Shown here: positions 1-8,707 of the stretch, in pieces
Layout of the letters: each line of letters begins with the position of its first letter
Position numbering within the stretch: the stretch's first letter is position 1
Position numbers and translations under genes: made by a program
Assembly: GCA_051953655.1 (NCBI GenBank)
Contig: JBQCIO010000363.1
Span: 1 to 32,737, forward strand
Reading direction: 5' to 3'
Source of the DNA: JBQCHF01 sp051953655
GTDB lineage: Bacteria > Actinomycetota > Actinomycetes > Motilibacterales > Motilibacteraceae
DNA length: 32,737 nt
The notes under the pieces: model-generated
Databases searched by the model: none
What the model was told of the DNA's origin: nothing
The model's input: only the letters and a program-made list of their open reading frames with translations

Positions 1-124
1 GGTCCCCCGGTGTGTGACGCCTCCCCCGTTTTTTGGTGGGGGTTCTTGGGCGGGGTTTTGGGTGTTGGTCCCCCCTCACCCGCATTTTCGGGTTCCGGGG
101 CTCCCCTCACGTGATCGGGACGCC
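1..124. other. Intergenic region with G/T-rich segment
   Basis: No gene is visible here. Positions 29-62 are unusually rich in T and G for this window and include runs of T (29-34, 56-59) beside G runs. Four G runs (38-42, 48-50, 52-55, 60-62) satisfy the standard G-quadruplex spacing rule on the + strand. A short C5/G5 inverted repeat (about 23-42) flanks the T run. The motif CTCACGTGATCG (106-117) recurs at 6140-6151. The region lies downstream of the minus-strand TerC gene, so it may serve in transcription termination. Confidence 0.5.
38..62 (+). other. Candidate G-quadruplex motif
   Basis: Four G tracts of 5, 3, 4 and 3 bases are separated by loops of 5, 1 and 4 bases, which fits the G3+N1-7 rule. 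On the minus strand, where the TerC transcript would run through, the sequence is C-rich. Folding is inferred, not shown. Confidence 0.45.
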
Positions 125-1150
125 TCAGCTCGTCCGCTCGCGCTCCGGCGCCTCCTCGGCGACACGCTCCCGCGGGGCGCGCACGGTGCCCGCGTGGGCC
201 CGCTCCTCCGGGTGCGCGCGGACGCGGAGCAGGCTGGCCACGGTGGTCACCGCGAGGACGCCGAGGATCACGGCCAGGGAGAGCACGATCGAGACCTCGG
301 GGACCTGCGGGGAGACCGACTCGTGCAGGAAGTGCAGCACGAGCTTCACGCCGATGAAGCCGAGGATCACCGACAGGCCCAGGGAGAGGTAGACGAGCTT
401 CTCCAGCAGCCCCTGGATGAGAAAGTAGAGCGCGCGCAGGCCCAGCAGCGCGAAGGCGTTGGCGGCGAACACGATGAACGGGTCGTCGGTGACGCCGTAC
501 ACCGCCGGGATCGAGTCGACGGCGAAGAGCAGGTCGGTGCTGGCCACCGCGAGCAGCACGAGGAACAGCGGCGTGACCACCCGCCGGCCGTCCACGCGCG
601 CCACGATGCGGTTGCCGACGAAGCCCTCGCTCACCGGCAGGCGGCGACGGGCCCAGCCGACCAGCCGGCCCTCCCCCACCTCCGGGTCCTCGTCGCGGTG
701 GCGGAACAGCTGAACCGCGGTCCAGATGAGGAAGCCGCCGAAGACCAGGAAGGTCCAGTCGAAGGTCTCGATGGCGGCCGCGCCGACGGCGATGAAGGCC
801 GCCCGCAGCACCAGCGCCAGCGCGATGCCGAACAGCAGCACCTTCTGCTGGAACTCGGCCGGCACCGCGAACCGGCTCATGATGATCACGAAGACGAAGA
901 GGTTGTCGACCGACAGGCTCTTCTCCACCAGCCAGCCGGCGAAGTACTCCCCGCCCTTGCCCGGCCCCTCGCCCGCCCACAGGGCCAGGCCGAAGGCCAC
1001 CGCCACCAGGATGTAGAAGACCGACCAGGCGGTGGCTTCGCGCACCCCCACGGCGTGCGGCCGCCGCGCGGCCAGCACGAAGTCCAGGACCAGCAGCGCG
1101 AGGACCACCCCGATGGTGGCTCCCCACACCCACAGCGGCTGGTCGCCCAC
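125..1150 (-). CDS. TerC/Alx-family integral membrane protein
   Basis: A 341-residue inner-membrane protein of the TerC family, whose members are linked to tellurite resistance and, in better-studied cases, manganese export. About eight or nine hydrophobic segments are visible. The conserved acidic membrane motifs are present: SVDN at residues 80-83 and STDLLFAVDSIPAV around 204-217, with D206 and D212 as likely metal ligands. The last ~35 residues are charged and soluble. The GTG start is supported by AAGGAG seven bases upstream. Length fits the usual 320-350. It is divergent from pgm across about 500 bp and has no ter-operon neighbours, so metal homeostasis is a safer guess than tellurite resistance. 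The substrate cannot be read from sequence. Confidence 0.9.
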   Translation of the reverse strand: MGDQPLWVWGATIGVVLALLVLDFVLAARRPHAVGVREATAWSVFYILVAVAFGLALWAGEGPGKGGEYFAGWLVEKSLSVDNLFVFVIIMSRFAVPAEFQQKVLLFGIALALVLRAAFIAVGAAAIETFDWTFLVFGGFLIWTAVQLFRHRDEDPEVGEGRLVGWARRRLPVSEGFVGNRIVARVDGRRVVTPLFLVLLAVASTDLLFAVDSIPAVYGVTDDPFIVFAANAFALLGLRALYFLIQGLLEKLVYLSLGLSVILGFIGVKLVLHFLHESVSPQVPEVSIVLSLAVILGVLAVTTVASLLRVRAHPEERAHAGTVRAPRERVAEEAPERERTS

Positions 1151-1667
1151 GTCCCACTCCTTCGCGTCAGGGCCGTCGTGAAGGCCGGGAGGCGTCCGCG
1201 ACGGCGGTGGCGCGGCAGCGGTGCCGCACGACCGCCTAACGCAAAGGGAGGGTCAAGGGTTCCCCAGCAGGCGGATCAGCCGAGGCTGCGGGGGGCGGGC
1301 CTGTCAGGGGGGGCGAGGTGGAGGCGTCGGCGTAGCGCAGGACAGCGCGGACCGCGTCCAACAGCGGCTCCTCCTCGAGGGACACCGCGACGCGGCCCGC
1401 CGTCGCTGCCGCCGTCGCTGCCGGGGGCGAGGCCGGTGAGCGGCACGGGGCCCACCCATCCATCGGCATCGGCGGCCCCGCGCGGCCGCCCGGCGCGCAT
1501 GACGTCGTCACCTCGTCCCGTCCGCCCGCCCCCTGATCCGGGTGCGACACCCTCGCGCCCGCTCGCAGTGCGGACCACGGGTTCGACGCGGGGCCCGATG
1601 CGGGCAGGATGCGGTGCAGAGAGCAGCAGAGAGCACGTGAGAGCACCGACCGACGACCGGAGGAACC
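1151..1667. other. Divergent intergenic region, TerC / pgm
   Basis: This 517-bp gap should hold promoters for TerC (-) and pgm (+). I see no convincing gene. A 49-codon minus-strand reading frame (1236-1385, GTG start) begins with an acidic, helix-like stretch and ends in a proline-rich tail; it lacks a good ribosome site and is listed separately at low confidence. An 11-bp palindrome TGACGTCGTCA lies at 1500-1510 and could be an operator. Just before pgm there is a run of AGAGCA-like repeats (about 1617-1645). No clear -35/-10 pair could be assigned. Confidence 0.5.
1236..1385 (-). CDS. Possible small protein, unknown function
   Basis: A 49-residue frame starting at GTG with the sequence VSLEEEPLLDAVRAVLRY, which would form an acidic amphipathic helix, followed by a Pro/Ala-rich tail. 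It lies 85 bp upstream of TerC on the same strand. There is no good Shine-Dalgarno sequence, and long chance frames are common at this GC content, so it may not be a gene. I recognise no family. Confidence 0.2.
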   Translation of the reverse strand: MSLEEEPLLDAVRAVLRYADASTSPPLTGPPPAASADPPAGEPLTLPLR

Positions 1668-3314
<1,647 letters not shown>

Positions 3315-3326
3315 GAGGAACCCTCC

Positions 3327-4355
3327 ATGGAGTACCGCCTGCTCGGGCGCAGCGGCTGCGTCGTGTCGACGTACGCGCTGGGCACGATGACCTTCGGCAA
3401 CGAGACCGACGAGGCCGGCAGCCACGCCCAGCTCGACAGGTTCGTCGAGTCCGGCGGCACGCTGGTCGACACCGCCGACGTCTACTCGCGCGGGGCGTCC
3501 GAGACGATCATCGGGCGCTGGCTGGCCTCCCGCCCCGCCGACGTCCGCGACCGGGTCGTGCTGGCCACCAAGGGCCGGTTCCCGATGGGCGAGGACGCCA
3601 ACGACCTCGGCCTGTCCCGCCGGCACCTGTCCCGGGCGCTGGAGGACTCGCTGCGCCGGCTCGGCGTCGACGCCGTCGACGTCTACCAGGTGCACTCGTG
3701 GGACCCGCTCACCCCGTTGGAGGAGACCTGGGGCTTCCTCGACGACGCGGTGCGCGCGGGCAAGGTACGCTACCCGGCGCTGTCGAACTACACCGGCTGG
3801 CAGGTGCAGAAGGTCTGCGACCTCACCGACCGCCGCGGCTGGGCCCCGCCGGTCACCCTGCAGCCGCAGTACAGCCTGCTGGTGCGCGAGATCGAGTGGG
3901 AGATCGTGCCCGCCTGCCAGGAGAACGGGCTCGGACTGCTGCCCTGGTCTCCGCTCGGCGGCGGCTGGCTCACCGGCAAGTACCGCCGGGACGAGCGCCC
4001 CACCGGCGCCACCCGCCTCGGCGAGAACCCCGAGCGCGGGGTGGAGGCCTACGACCGCCGCAGCAGCCAGCAGCGCACCTGGGACGTCGTCGAGGCGGTG
4101 CAGAAGGTGGCCGAGGAGCGTGGCGTCTCGATGGCCGAGGTCGCCCTGGCCTGGCTGCACGACCGCCCGGCGATGACCTCGGTGATCCTCGGCGCCCGCA
4201 CCACCGAGCAGCTCGAGACCAACCTGCGCGCCGCCGGGCTGCACCTGACGCCGGAGGAGACCGAGGTCCTCGACCGCGCCAGCGACCCCGGCGCCGCCGA
4301 CTACCCCTACGGCGGCCCCGGCCTGAACCAGCGCGACCGGCGGCTACCGGGCTGA
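3327..4355 (+). CDS. Aldo/keto reductase, potassium-channel beta-like class
   Basis: A 342-residue NAD(P)H-dependent oxidoreductase with the AKR TIM-barrel pattern. The catalytic tetrad is visible: D48 and Y53 in DTADVY, K82 in ATKG, and H123 in YQVHSWD. The C-terminal cofactor region (VILGARTTEQLETNL) is conserved. It most resembles the AKR subfamily that reduces aldehydes and ketones and includes channel beta subunits; the substrate cannot be told. Its ATG follows GAGAGGA and lies 12 bp after pgm, so it is likely the second gene of that unit. Two strong hairpins follow the stop. Confidence 0.93.
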   Translation: MEYRLLGRSGCVVSTYALGTMTFGNETDEAGSHAQLDRFVESGGTLVDTADVYSRGASETIIGRWLASRPADVRDRVVLATKGRFPMGEDANDLGLSRRHLSRALEDSLRRLGVDAVDVYQVHSWDPLTPLEETWGFLDDAVRAGKVRYPALSNYTGWQVQKVCDLTDRRGWAPPVTLQPQYSLLVREIEWEIVPACQENGLGLLPWSPLGGGWLTGKYRRDERPTGATRLGENPERGVEAYDRRSSQQRTWDVVEAVQKVAEERGVSMAEVALAWLHDRPAMTSVILGARTTEQLETNLRAAGLHLTPEETEVLDRASDPGAADYPYGGPGLNQRDRRLPG

Positions 4356-4389
4356 CCCGCCCCTCGAACACCCCGGCCCCGGTCGGAAC

Positions 4390-4407
4390 GATCACGTCCC
4401 CGTGATC
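4390..4407 (+). terminator. Hairpin GATCACG-tccc-CGTGATC
   Basis: Perfect 7-bp inverted repeat with a 4-nt loop, 34 bp after the aldo/keto reductase stop. A related GATCACG palindrome occurs at 6071-6087 and a half-site at 106-117. It lacks a T tract, so termination activity is inferred from position. Confidence 0.5.
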
Positions 4408-4413
4408 CTTCGT

Positions 4414-4445
4414 CGCCGCCCCCACCGGATCCCGTGGGGGCGGCG
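4414..4445 (+). terminator. Perfect 12-bp GC hairpin after aldo/keto reductase
   Basis: Arms CGCCGCCCCCAC and GTGGGGGCGGCG are perfectly complementary around the 8-nt loop CGGATCCC. It is very stable, but no T run follows. Its sequence is closely related to the hairpin at 15407-15448, which also follows a + strand gene. Confidence 0.65.
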
Positions 4446-4593
4446 GCCCTTCGCTGGGGGCGGCACGGGCACCGCCACCGGCAGCCCGGGCCGTCGCCAC
4501 GCCAGGGCGCGCGACGTCGTGCACCGGCGGACCGTCGCTGACCGCGCGCGAGCCGGGCGCCTGAACCCCCGCCGGCCGGAGCCGCTCGCCCGG

Positions 4594-4599
4594 TACGCT
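4594..4599 (+). promoter_or_regulatory. -10 element for a leaderless guaB1 transcript
   Basis: TACGCT matches the actinobacterial TANNNT -10 consensus and ends nine bases before the GTG start at 4609. There is no Shine-Dalgarno sequence before that GTG. Together this suggests transcription starts at or very near the start codon. No clear -35 is seen, as is usual for such promoters. Confidence 0.5.
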
Positions 4600-4608
4600 C
4601 GTCTACTC

Positions 4609-6042
4609 GTGCGCTTCCTCGACTCCACGTCGCCCGGCTACGACCTCACCTACGACGACGTCTTCATGGTCCCCCGCCGCTCCGCGGTGGCCTCCCGGAC
4701 CGACGTCGACCTGTCCACCACCGACGGCAGCGGCACCACGATCCCGCTGGTGGTGGCCAACATGACCGCCGTGGCCGGGCGCCGGATGGCCGAGACGATC
4801 GCCCGCCGCGGGGGGATCGCCGTCATCCCGCAGGACATCCCCGCCGACGTCGTGGCCGAGGTCGTCGCCTTCGTGAAGTCCCGCGACCTCGTGCACGACA
4901 CCCCGATCACGCTCACCCCCGGCGACACGGTCGGCGAGGCGCTCGCGCTGCTGCCCAAGCGGGCGCACGGCGGCGTGATCGTGGTGGAGGCCGGGCGGCC
5001 GGTGGGCGTGGTCACCGAGGCCGACTGCCTGGGCGTCGACCGGTTCACCCAGCTGCGCGAGGTGATGAGCCGCGACCTGCTCACCCTCCCTGCCGGGGTC
5101 GAGCCGCGCGCAGCCTTCGACCGGCTGCACGGCCGGCACCGGCTCGCCCCCGTCGTCGACGAGGACGGCCGGCTGGACGGCATCCTCACCCGGCCCGGCG
5201 CGCTGCGGGCCACGCTCTACCGCCCCGCCGTCGACGCCGCCGGCCGGCTGCGGGTGGCCGCGGCGGTGGGCGTGAACGGCGACGTCCTCGGCAAGGCGGA
5301 GGCGCTGCTCGAGGCGGGCGTCGACGTGCTGGTGCTCGACACCGCGCACGGGCACCAGGAGAAGATGCTCGAGGCGCTGCGGGGCGTGCGCGCCCTGGAC
5401 CCGCAGGTGCCCTTGGTGGCCGGCAACGTGGTGGCCGCCGACGGCGTGCGCGACCTGGTCGAGGCCGGCGCCGACATCGTGAAGGTCGGCGTGGGCCCTG
5501 GCGCCATGTGCACCACGCGGATGATGACCGGCGTCGGCCGGCCGCAGTTCTCCGCGGTGCTCGAGTGCGCGCTCGAGGCGCGCCGGCTGGGCAGGCACGT
5601 GTGGGCCGACGGCGGGGTGCGGCACCCGCGCGACGTCGCGCTCGCCCTGGCCGCGGGCGCGTCCAACGTGATGATCGGGAGCTGGTTCGCCGGCACGCAC
5701 GAGTCGCCCGGCGACGTCCTGCGCGACGCGGACGGCAGGCTCTACAAGGAGAACTTCGGTATGGCGTCGGCCCGCGCGGTGCAGCGGCGCACCGCCGACG
5801 ACACCGAGTTCGACCGCGCCCGCAAGGCGCTGTTCGAGGAGGGCATCTCCACCTCGCGCATGTACCTGGACCCGCGCCGTCCCAGCGTGGAGGACCTGCT
5901 CGACGTCATCACCGCCGGCGTGCGCAGCGCCTGCACCTACGCCGGCGCCGCGGACCTGGAGTCCTTCCACGAGCGCGCCGTGGTCGGTGTGCAGTCCGCC
6001 GCCGGCTACGCCGAGGGCCGGCCGCTGCACCAGACCTGGTAG
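4609..6042 (+). CDS. guaB1: GuaB1-family GMP reductase with CBS domains
   Basis: A 477-residue IMP dehydrogenase/GMP reductase-family protein. It closely follows mycobacterial GuaB1 (begins RFLD..PGYDLTYDDVF), which is reported to act as a GMP reductase: GMP + NADPH to IMP + ammonia, in purine salvage. The barrel is interrupted by a CBS pair at about residues 92-205. The catalytic loop GVGPGAMCTTRMMTGVG carries Cys301, followed by the substrate-binding segment WADGGVRHPRDVALALAAGASNVMIGSWFAGT. I chose GTG 4609 because homology starts exactly there, although the frame is open upstream to 4402. That start has no ribosome site but has a -10 element nine bases before it. CBS domains in the family bind purine nucleotides and regulate activity. 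Confidence 0.93.
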   Translation: MRFLDSTSPGYDLTYDDVFMVPRRSAVASRTDVDLSTTDGSGTTIPLVVANMTAVAGRRMAETIARRGGIAVIPQDIPADVVAEVVAFVKSRDLVHDTPITLTPGDTVGEALALLPKRAHGGVIVVEAGRPVGVVTEADCLGVDRFTQLREVMSRDLLTLPAGVEPRAAFDRLHGRHRLAPVVDEDGRLDGILTRPGALRATLYRPAVDAAGRLRVAAAVGVNGDVLGKAEALLEAGVDVLVLDTAHGHQEKMLEALRGVRALDPQVPLVAGNVVAADGVRDLVEAGADIVKVGVGPGAMCTTRMMTGVGRPQFSAVLECALEARRLGRHVWADGGVRHPRDVALALAAGASNVMIGSWFAGTHESPGDVLRDADGRLYKENFGMASARAVQRRTADDTEFDRARKALFEEGISTSRMYLDPRRPSVEDLLDVITAGVRSACTYAGAADLESFHERAVVGVQSAAGYAEGRPLHQTW

Positions 6043-6065
6043 CCGCAAGCCCTCGGCCCGCTCGG

Positions 6066-6154
6066 GAACGATCACGGGAGCGTGATCGATCCATGCTTAC
6101 CGCCGCAGATCTGGCGCGGTAAGCATGAAAGGATCGCGCTCACGTGATCGTTCC
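6066..6154. terminator. 89-nt imperfect hairpin between convergent genes
   Basis: The left arm (6066-6102) and right arm (6117-6154) are complementary over about 37 bp with a few mismatches and one bulged T. Further pairing in the centre (CGCC/GGCG) leaves a small loop. It lies between guaB1 (+) and the DUF3140-like gene (-), so it probably terminates both. The arms begin and end with GAACGATCACG/CGTGATCGTTC, related to the element at 4390. The size is unusual for a plain terminator. Confidence 0.65.
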
Positions 6155-6174
6155 GGTCGGAGCCGGGGGTGCGC

Positions 6175-6717
6175 TCAGCTGCGCGGAGCCGCCAGCGGGT
6201 CGTGCCCGACGTCCATGAGGCGACGGCGCCACGCGTCGTCGGAGAGGTCGCCGGAGTCGGGGTCCGGGTGCTCGCGGCCGACGAAGGCGACCACGGCACG
6301 CATCGCGCCGACGTCGTCGACGGTGAGGTCGCCGCGGCGCTTGCCCAGCACCCCGGTCACGCGCTCCCCCACGCTCCGGCGAGCGGTCGGGGACTGGAGC
6401 AGCACCTGCACGCGGGCCGCGGCGACCTGCTCGGGCGTGGGGTCCGTGGCCGGCGGGATGCCGGGCAGCGGCATGCCCTCGGTGCCGGCGGCCGGGGGCA
6501 CCGGGCGGGCACCTCCCGCACCCTCCACCTCCGGCGAGCTGCCGAGCCATTCGCGCAGCTCGCGGCTGGTCATGGTGACCGCGGCGTGGAACTCCTGCCA
6601 GAGCTGCTCGAGGGCGTCGGCGTCGCGCAGGACGTCCGCGTCGGTGTCGTCCGCCGGAGGGAGCGCGGCGTCGGCGTAGGTCGTGCTCGTCGTCGGGTCG
6701 CGGGGCAAGTCGTTCAC
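6175..6717 (-). CDS. DUF3140-like protein
   Basis: A 180-residue soluble protein. The segments LWQEFHAAVTMTSRELREWL, GVLGKRRGDLTVDDVGAMRAVV and WRRRLMDVGHDPL match, from memory, the actinobacterial DUF3140 family, which has no known function. A Pro/Ala/Gly-rich insert of about 45 residues separates the first two conserved blocks, making this longer than the typical ~110-130. The GTG start is supported by GAGGAG eight bases upstream. It is divergent from ribonuclease Z and convergent with guaB1 across the long hairpin, and appears to be transcribed alone. Confidence 0.75.
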   Translation of the reverse strand: MNDLPRDPTTSTTYADAALPPADDTDADVLRDADALEQLWQEFHAAVTMTSRELREWLGSSPEVEGAGGARPVPPAAGTEGMPLPGIPPATDPTPEQVAAARVQVLLQSPTARRSVGERVTGVLGKRRGDLTVDDVGAMRAVVAFVGREHPDPDSGDLSDDAWRRRLMDVGHDPLAAPRS

Positions 6718-6903
6718 AGGATGTCTCCTCACTCGCCTACAGCTGATAGGAGCTGGACAGGAGCCAGGGCTCACGACGGGCAGGGCGGCTGGGCATGTCG
6801 TGCTCCCGCCCGGTCGTGGCGCGCTGCGCGGACCTTCGAGCCGTCCCCGCGTCGCGGGGGACGAAACCGGAGGGGTGGACGACCCGGGTGGTAGGAATCG
6901 CAG
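6718..6903. promoter_or_regulatory. Divergent promoter region, DUF3140-like / rnz
   Basis: A 186-bp gap between two divergent genes. It carries the DUF3140-like gene's ribosome site (GAGGAG, minus strand) and an inverted repeat GTCCCC/GGGGAC at 6843-6862, about 40 bp before rnz. No confident -35/-10 pair is visible. Confidence 0.35.
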
Positions 6904-7848
6904 GTGGCCGCCCGCGAGCTCGTCGTCCTCGGCACCGCCTCGCAGGTGCCCACCCGCACCCGCAACCACAACGGCTACGTGCTCCGGCTGGACGACCAGC
7001 TGGTCCTGCTCGACCCCGGCGAGGGCACCCAGCGCCAGCTCACCCTCGCCGGCGTCGCCGCCGTCCGCCTCACCCGCATCTGCCTCACCCACGCCCACGG
7101 GGACCACTGCTTCGGCCTGCCCGGGGTGCTGGCCCGCATCGCGCTGGACTCCCGGCAGGAGGGGGCGCCCGCGCACGAGGTGCCGCTGCACTTCCCCGCG
7201 CCCGCGCAGGCGCAGGTCGACGCCCTGCGCTTCGCTGCGGGAGGCGGCGACGGCGACGCCACCGACCGCGTCGTGGAGCGCCCGGTGCGCGGCGACGGGC
7301 TGCTCGCCGACGGCCCGTGGCGGGTGGTGACCCGGGAGCTCGACCACCGGGTGCCGGCCGTCGGCTACCGGTTCGAGGAGCCCGACGGCCTCCGCCTGCT
7401 CCCCACCGAGCTGGCCGCCCGCGGCATCAGCGGGCCGGCCGTCCGCGAGCTCACCGACGCCGGCCGGCTGGAGGTCGGCGGACGCTGGGTCGCGCTGGCT
7501 GAGGTGTCCGAACCCCGGCCGGGGCAGGTCGTGGCCCACGTCATGGACACCCGGCCGTGCGACGGCGCGCTGGCGCTGGCCGAGCGGGCCGACCTGCTCG
7601 TCATCGAGGCGACCTACCTGCACCGCGACCGGGCCCTCGCCGAGCAGTACGGCCACCTCACCGCCCGGCAGGCGGCGCAGATCGCCCGCGACGCCGGCGT
7701 CCGCCGGCTGGTGCTCACCCACTTCTCCCAGCGCTACGGCGACGACGAGGAGTTCGAGCGGGCCTATCTGGAGGAGGCGCGCGCCGTGCACCCGGATGTC
7801 GTGCTGGCGCGCGACCTGGACCGGATCGCGCTGCCGCCGCGCCGGTAG
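6904..7848 (+). CDS. rnz: Ribonuclease Z, tRNA 3'-end processing
   Basis: A 314-residue metallo-beta-lactamase-fold endonuclease that cuts precursor tRNA after the discriminator base. The zinc motif THAHGDH is at residues 62-68 (H63, H65, D67, H68). Later ligands lie in HVMDTRP and in LTHFSQRY; the last is characteristic of RNase Z (usually HxSxRY). The N-terminal LGTASQVPTRTRNHNGYVL also fits. Length is normal for the short form. The GTG start has AGGA seven bases upstream. Four + strand genes follow with short gaps, but a hairpin at 7868-7885 may reduce read-through. Confidence 0.93.
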   Translation: MAARELVVLGTASQVPTRTRNHNGYVLRLDDQLVLLDPGEGTQRQLTLAGVAAVRLTRICLTHAHGDHCFGLPGVLARIALDSRQEGAPAHEVPLHFPAPAQAQVDALRFAAGGGDGDATDRVVERPVRGDGLLADGPWRVVTRELDHRVPAVGYRFEEPDGLRLLPTELAARGISGPAVRELTDAGRLEVGGRWVALAEVSEPRPGQVVAHVMDTRPCDGALALAERADLLVIEATYLHRDRALAEQYGHLTARQAAQIARDAGVRRLVLTHFSQRYGDDEEFERAYLEEARAVHPDVVLARDLDRIALPPRR

Positions 7849-7867
7849 CCGGTGTCGGGGACGTGTC

Positions 7868-7885
7868 ACCCGGGCCGCCCCGGGT
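7868..7885 (+). terminator. Hairpin after rnz
   Basis: ACCCGGG and CCCGGGT form a perfect 7-bp stem with a 4-nt loop, 20 bp after the rnz stop and 12 bp before the next ATG. There is no T tract. It could terminate rnz or tune translation of the next gene. Confidence 0.45.
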
Positions 7886-7896
7886 AGGCGGACGGC

Positions 7897-8181
7897 ATGA
7901 CGATCGACCCCGGTGCAGGCGCCGGCCGGGACGCCTTCCACGGCGGCGCCCTCGAGCCGGACCCGGCGGGCACCGACGAGGTGCGGCAAGGGCTCGACGT
8001 CCCCGACCCGGAGCTGGCCGAGGAGTACGCCGAGTCAGCCGGCATCGACCCCGCCCCGGACCAGGTCGACGCCTACCTCGAGCTCGAGGGCGAGCCGCCG
8101 CTCGGCGAGGAGCGCCCGCTCGAGGAACCTGTCGAGCAGGCCCTGCGGCACCACCGCCGCAGCGACGAGCAAGACCGCTAG
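7897..8181 (+). CDS. Small acidic hypothetical protein
   Basis: A 94-residue, strongly acidic protein rich in Pro, Glu and Asp, with no Cys or Lys. It has no signal peptide or membrane segment and is probably disordered. The segment EVRQGLDVPDPELAEEYAESAGIDPAPDQVDAYLELEG could form short helices. I recognise no family. Support for coding: it lies in series with rnz and the next gene on the same strand, and its residue composition is non-random. Function unknown. Confidence 0.6.
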   Translation: MTIDPGAGAGRDAFHGGALEPDPAGTDEVRQGLDVPDPELAEEYAESAGIDPAPDQVDAYLELEGEPPLGEERPLEEPVEQALRHHRRSDEQDR

Positions 8182-8223
8182 GACGACACCCGGTCCGGCC
8201 GCGGCCGGCGCGAGGAGGAACCG

Positions 8224-8643
8224 ATGAGCAGCCAGCCCGACGCCGGCCACATCGCCGACATGGAGTCGGTCACCGGCACCCGGCCTGACGACCTGGTGCC
8301 GCGCCGCGACCAGGACAGCGCCCGCGACGACGTGCTGGGCGAGGACCGCGGTGGCCGTGCCCGGAACGCCGACGTGCCCGCCGACCTCGAGTCCGACGTC
8401 CGCACCGACGGCCTGCCGGACGTGAGCGACGTGGCCGAGGACGGCCAGCGGGTGGGGGCGCCGGTGAAGCGGACCACAGCGCGCGGCGAGGAGCGGGCCG
8501 GCGACCCGTCGCTCGCGTCCGCCGGCACCCCGCACCACCACGACGCCGAGGAGGACGTGCACACGCGGGCTGAGCGCGGGCCGCTGACCCGCGAGGCGCA
8601 GCGCCGCACAGGTGCGGTCGACGACGGCCCCACCACGCCCTGA
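8224..8643 (+). CDS. Disordered hypothetical protein without aromatic residues
   Basis: A 139-residue polar protein with no Phe, Trp, Tyr or Cys and a single Lys, rich in Asp, Arg, Ala and Gly, and thus very likely intrinsically disordered. A strong GAGGAGGA lies just before its ATG, which supports translation. It follows the acidic small protein by 42 bp and precedes the thioredoxin-fold gene by 64 bp. No domain recognised. Such polar disordered proteins are sometimes stress- or desiccation-related, but nothing here proves that. Confidence 0.6.
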   Translation: MSSQPDAGHIADMESVTGTRPDDLVPRRDQDSARDDVLGEDRGGRARNADVPADLESDVRTDGLPDVSDVAEDGQRVGAPVKRTTARGEERAGDPSLASAGTPHHHDAEEDVHTRAERGPLTREAQRRTGAVDDGPTTP

Positions 8644-8707
8644 GCATGAACCGTCGGAGCAGACTGGGGGCTCGCCCCTGCCGTCACGACAGCTTGTAGG
8701 AGGCCCT

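Noticed and set aside
6896..6906. TAGGAA before rnz considered as a leaderless -10
   Set aside because: It does not end in T as TANNNT requires, and AGGA is well placed as a ribosome site for GTG 6904.
8195..8208. 14-bp palindrome CCGGCCGCGGCCGG
   Set aside because: It is made only of G and C in a very GC-rich genome and sits between two small genes; such palindromes arise by chance.
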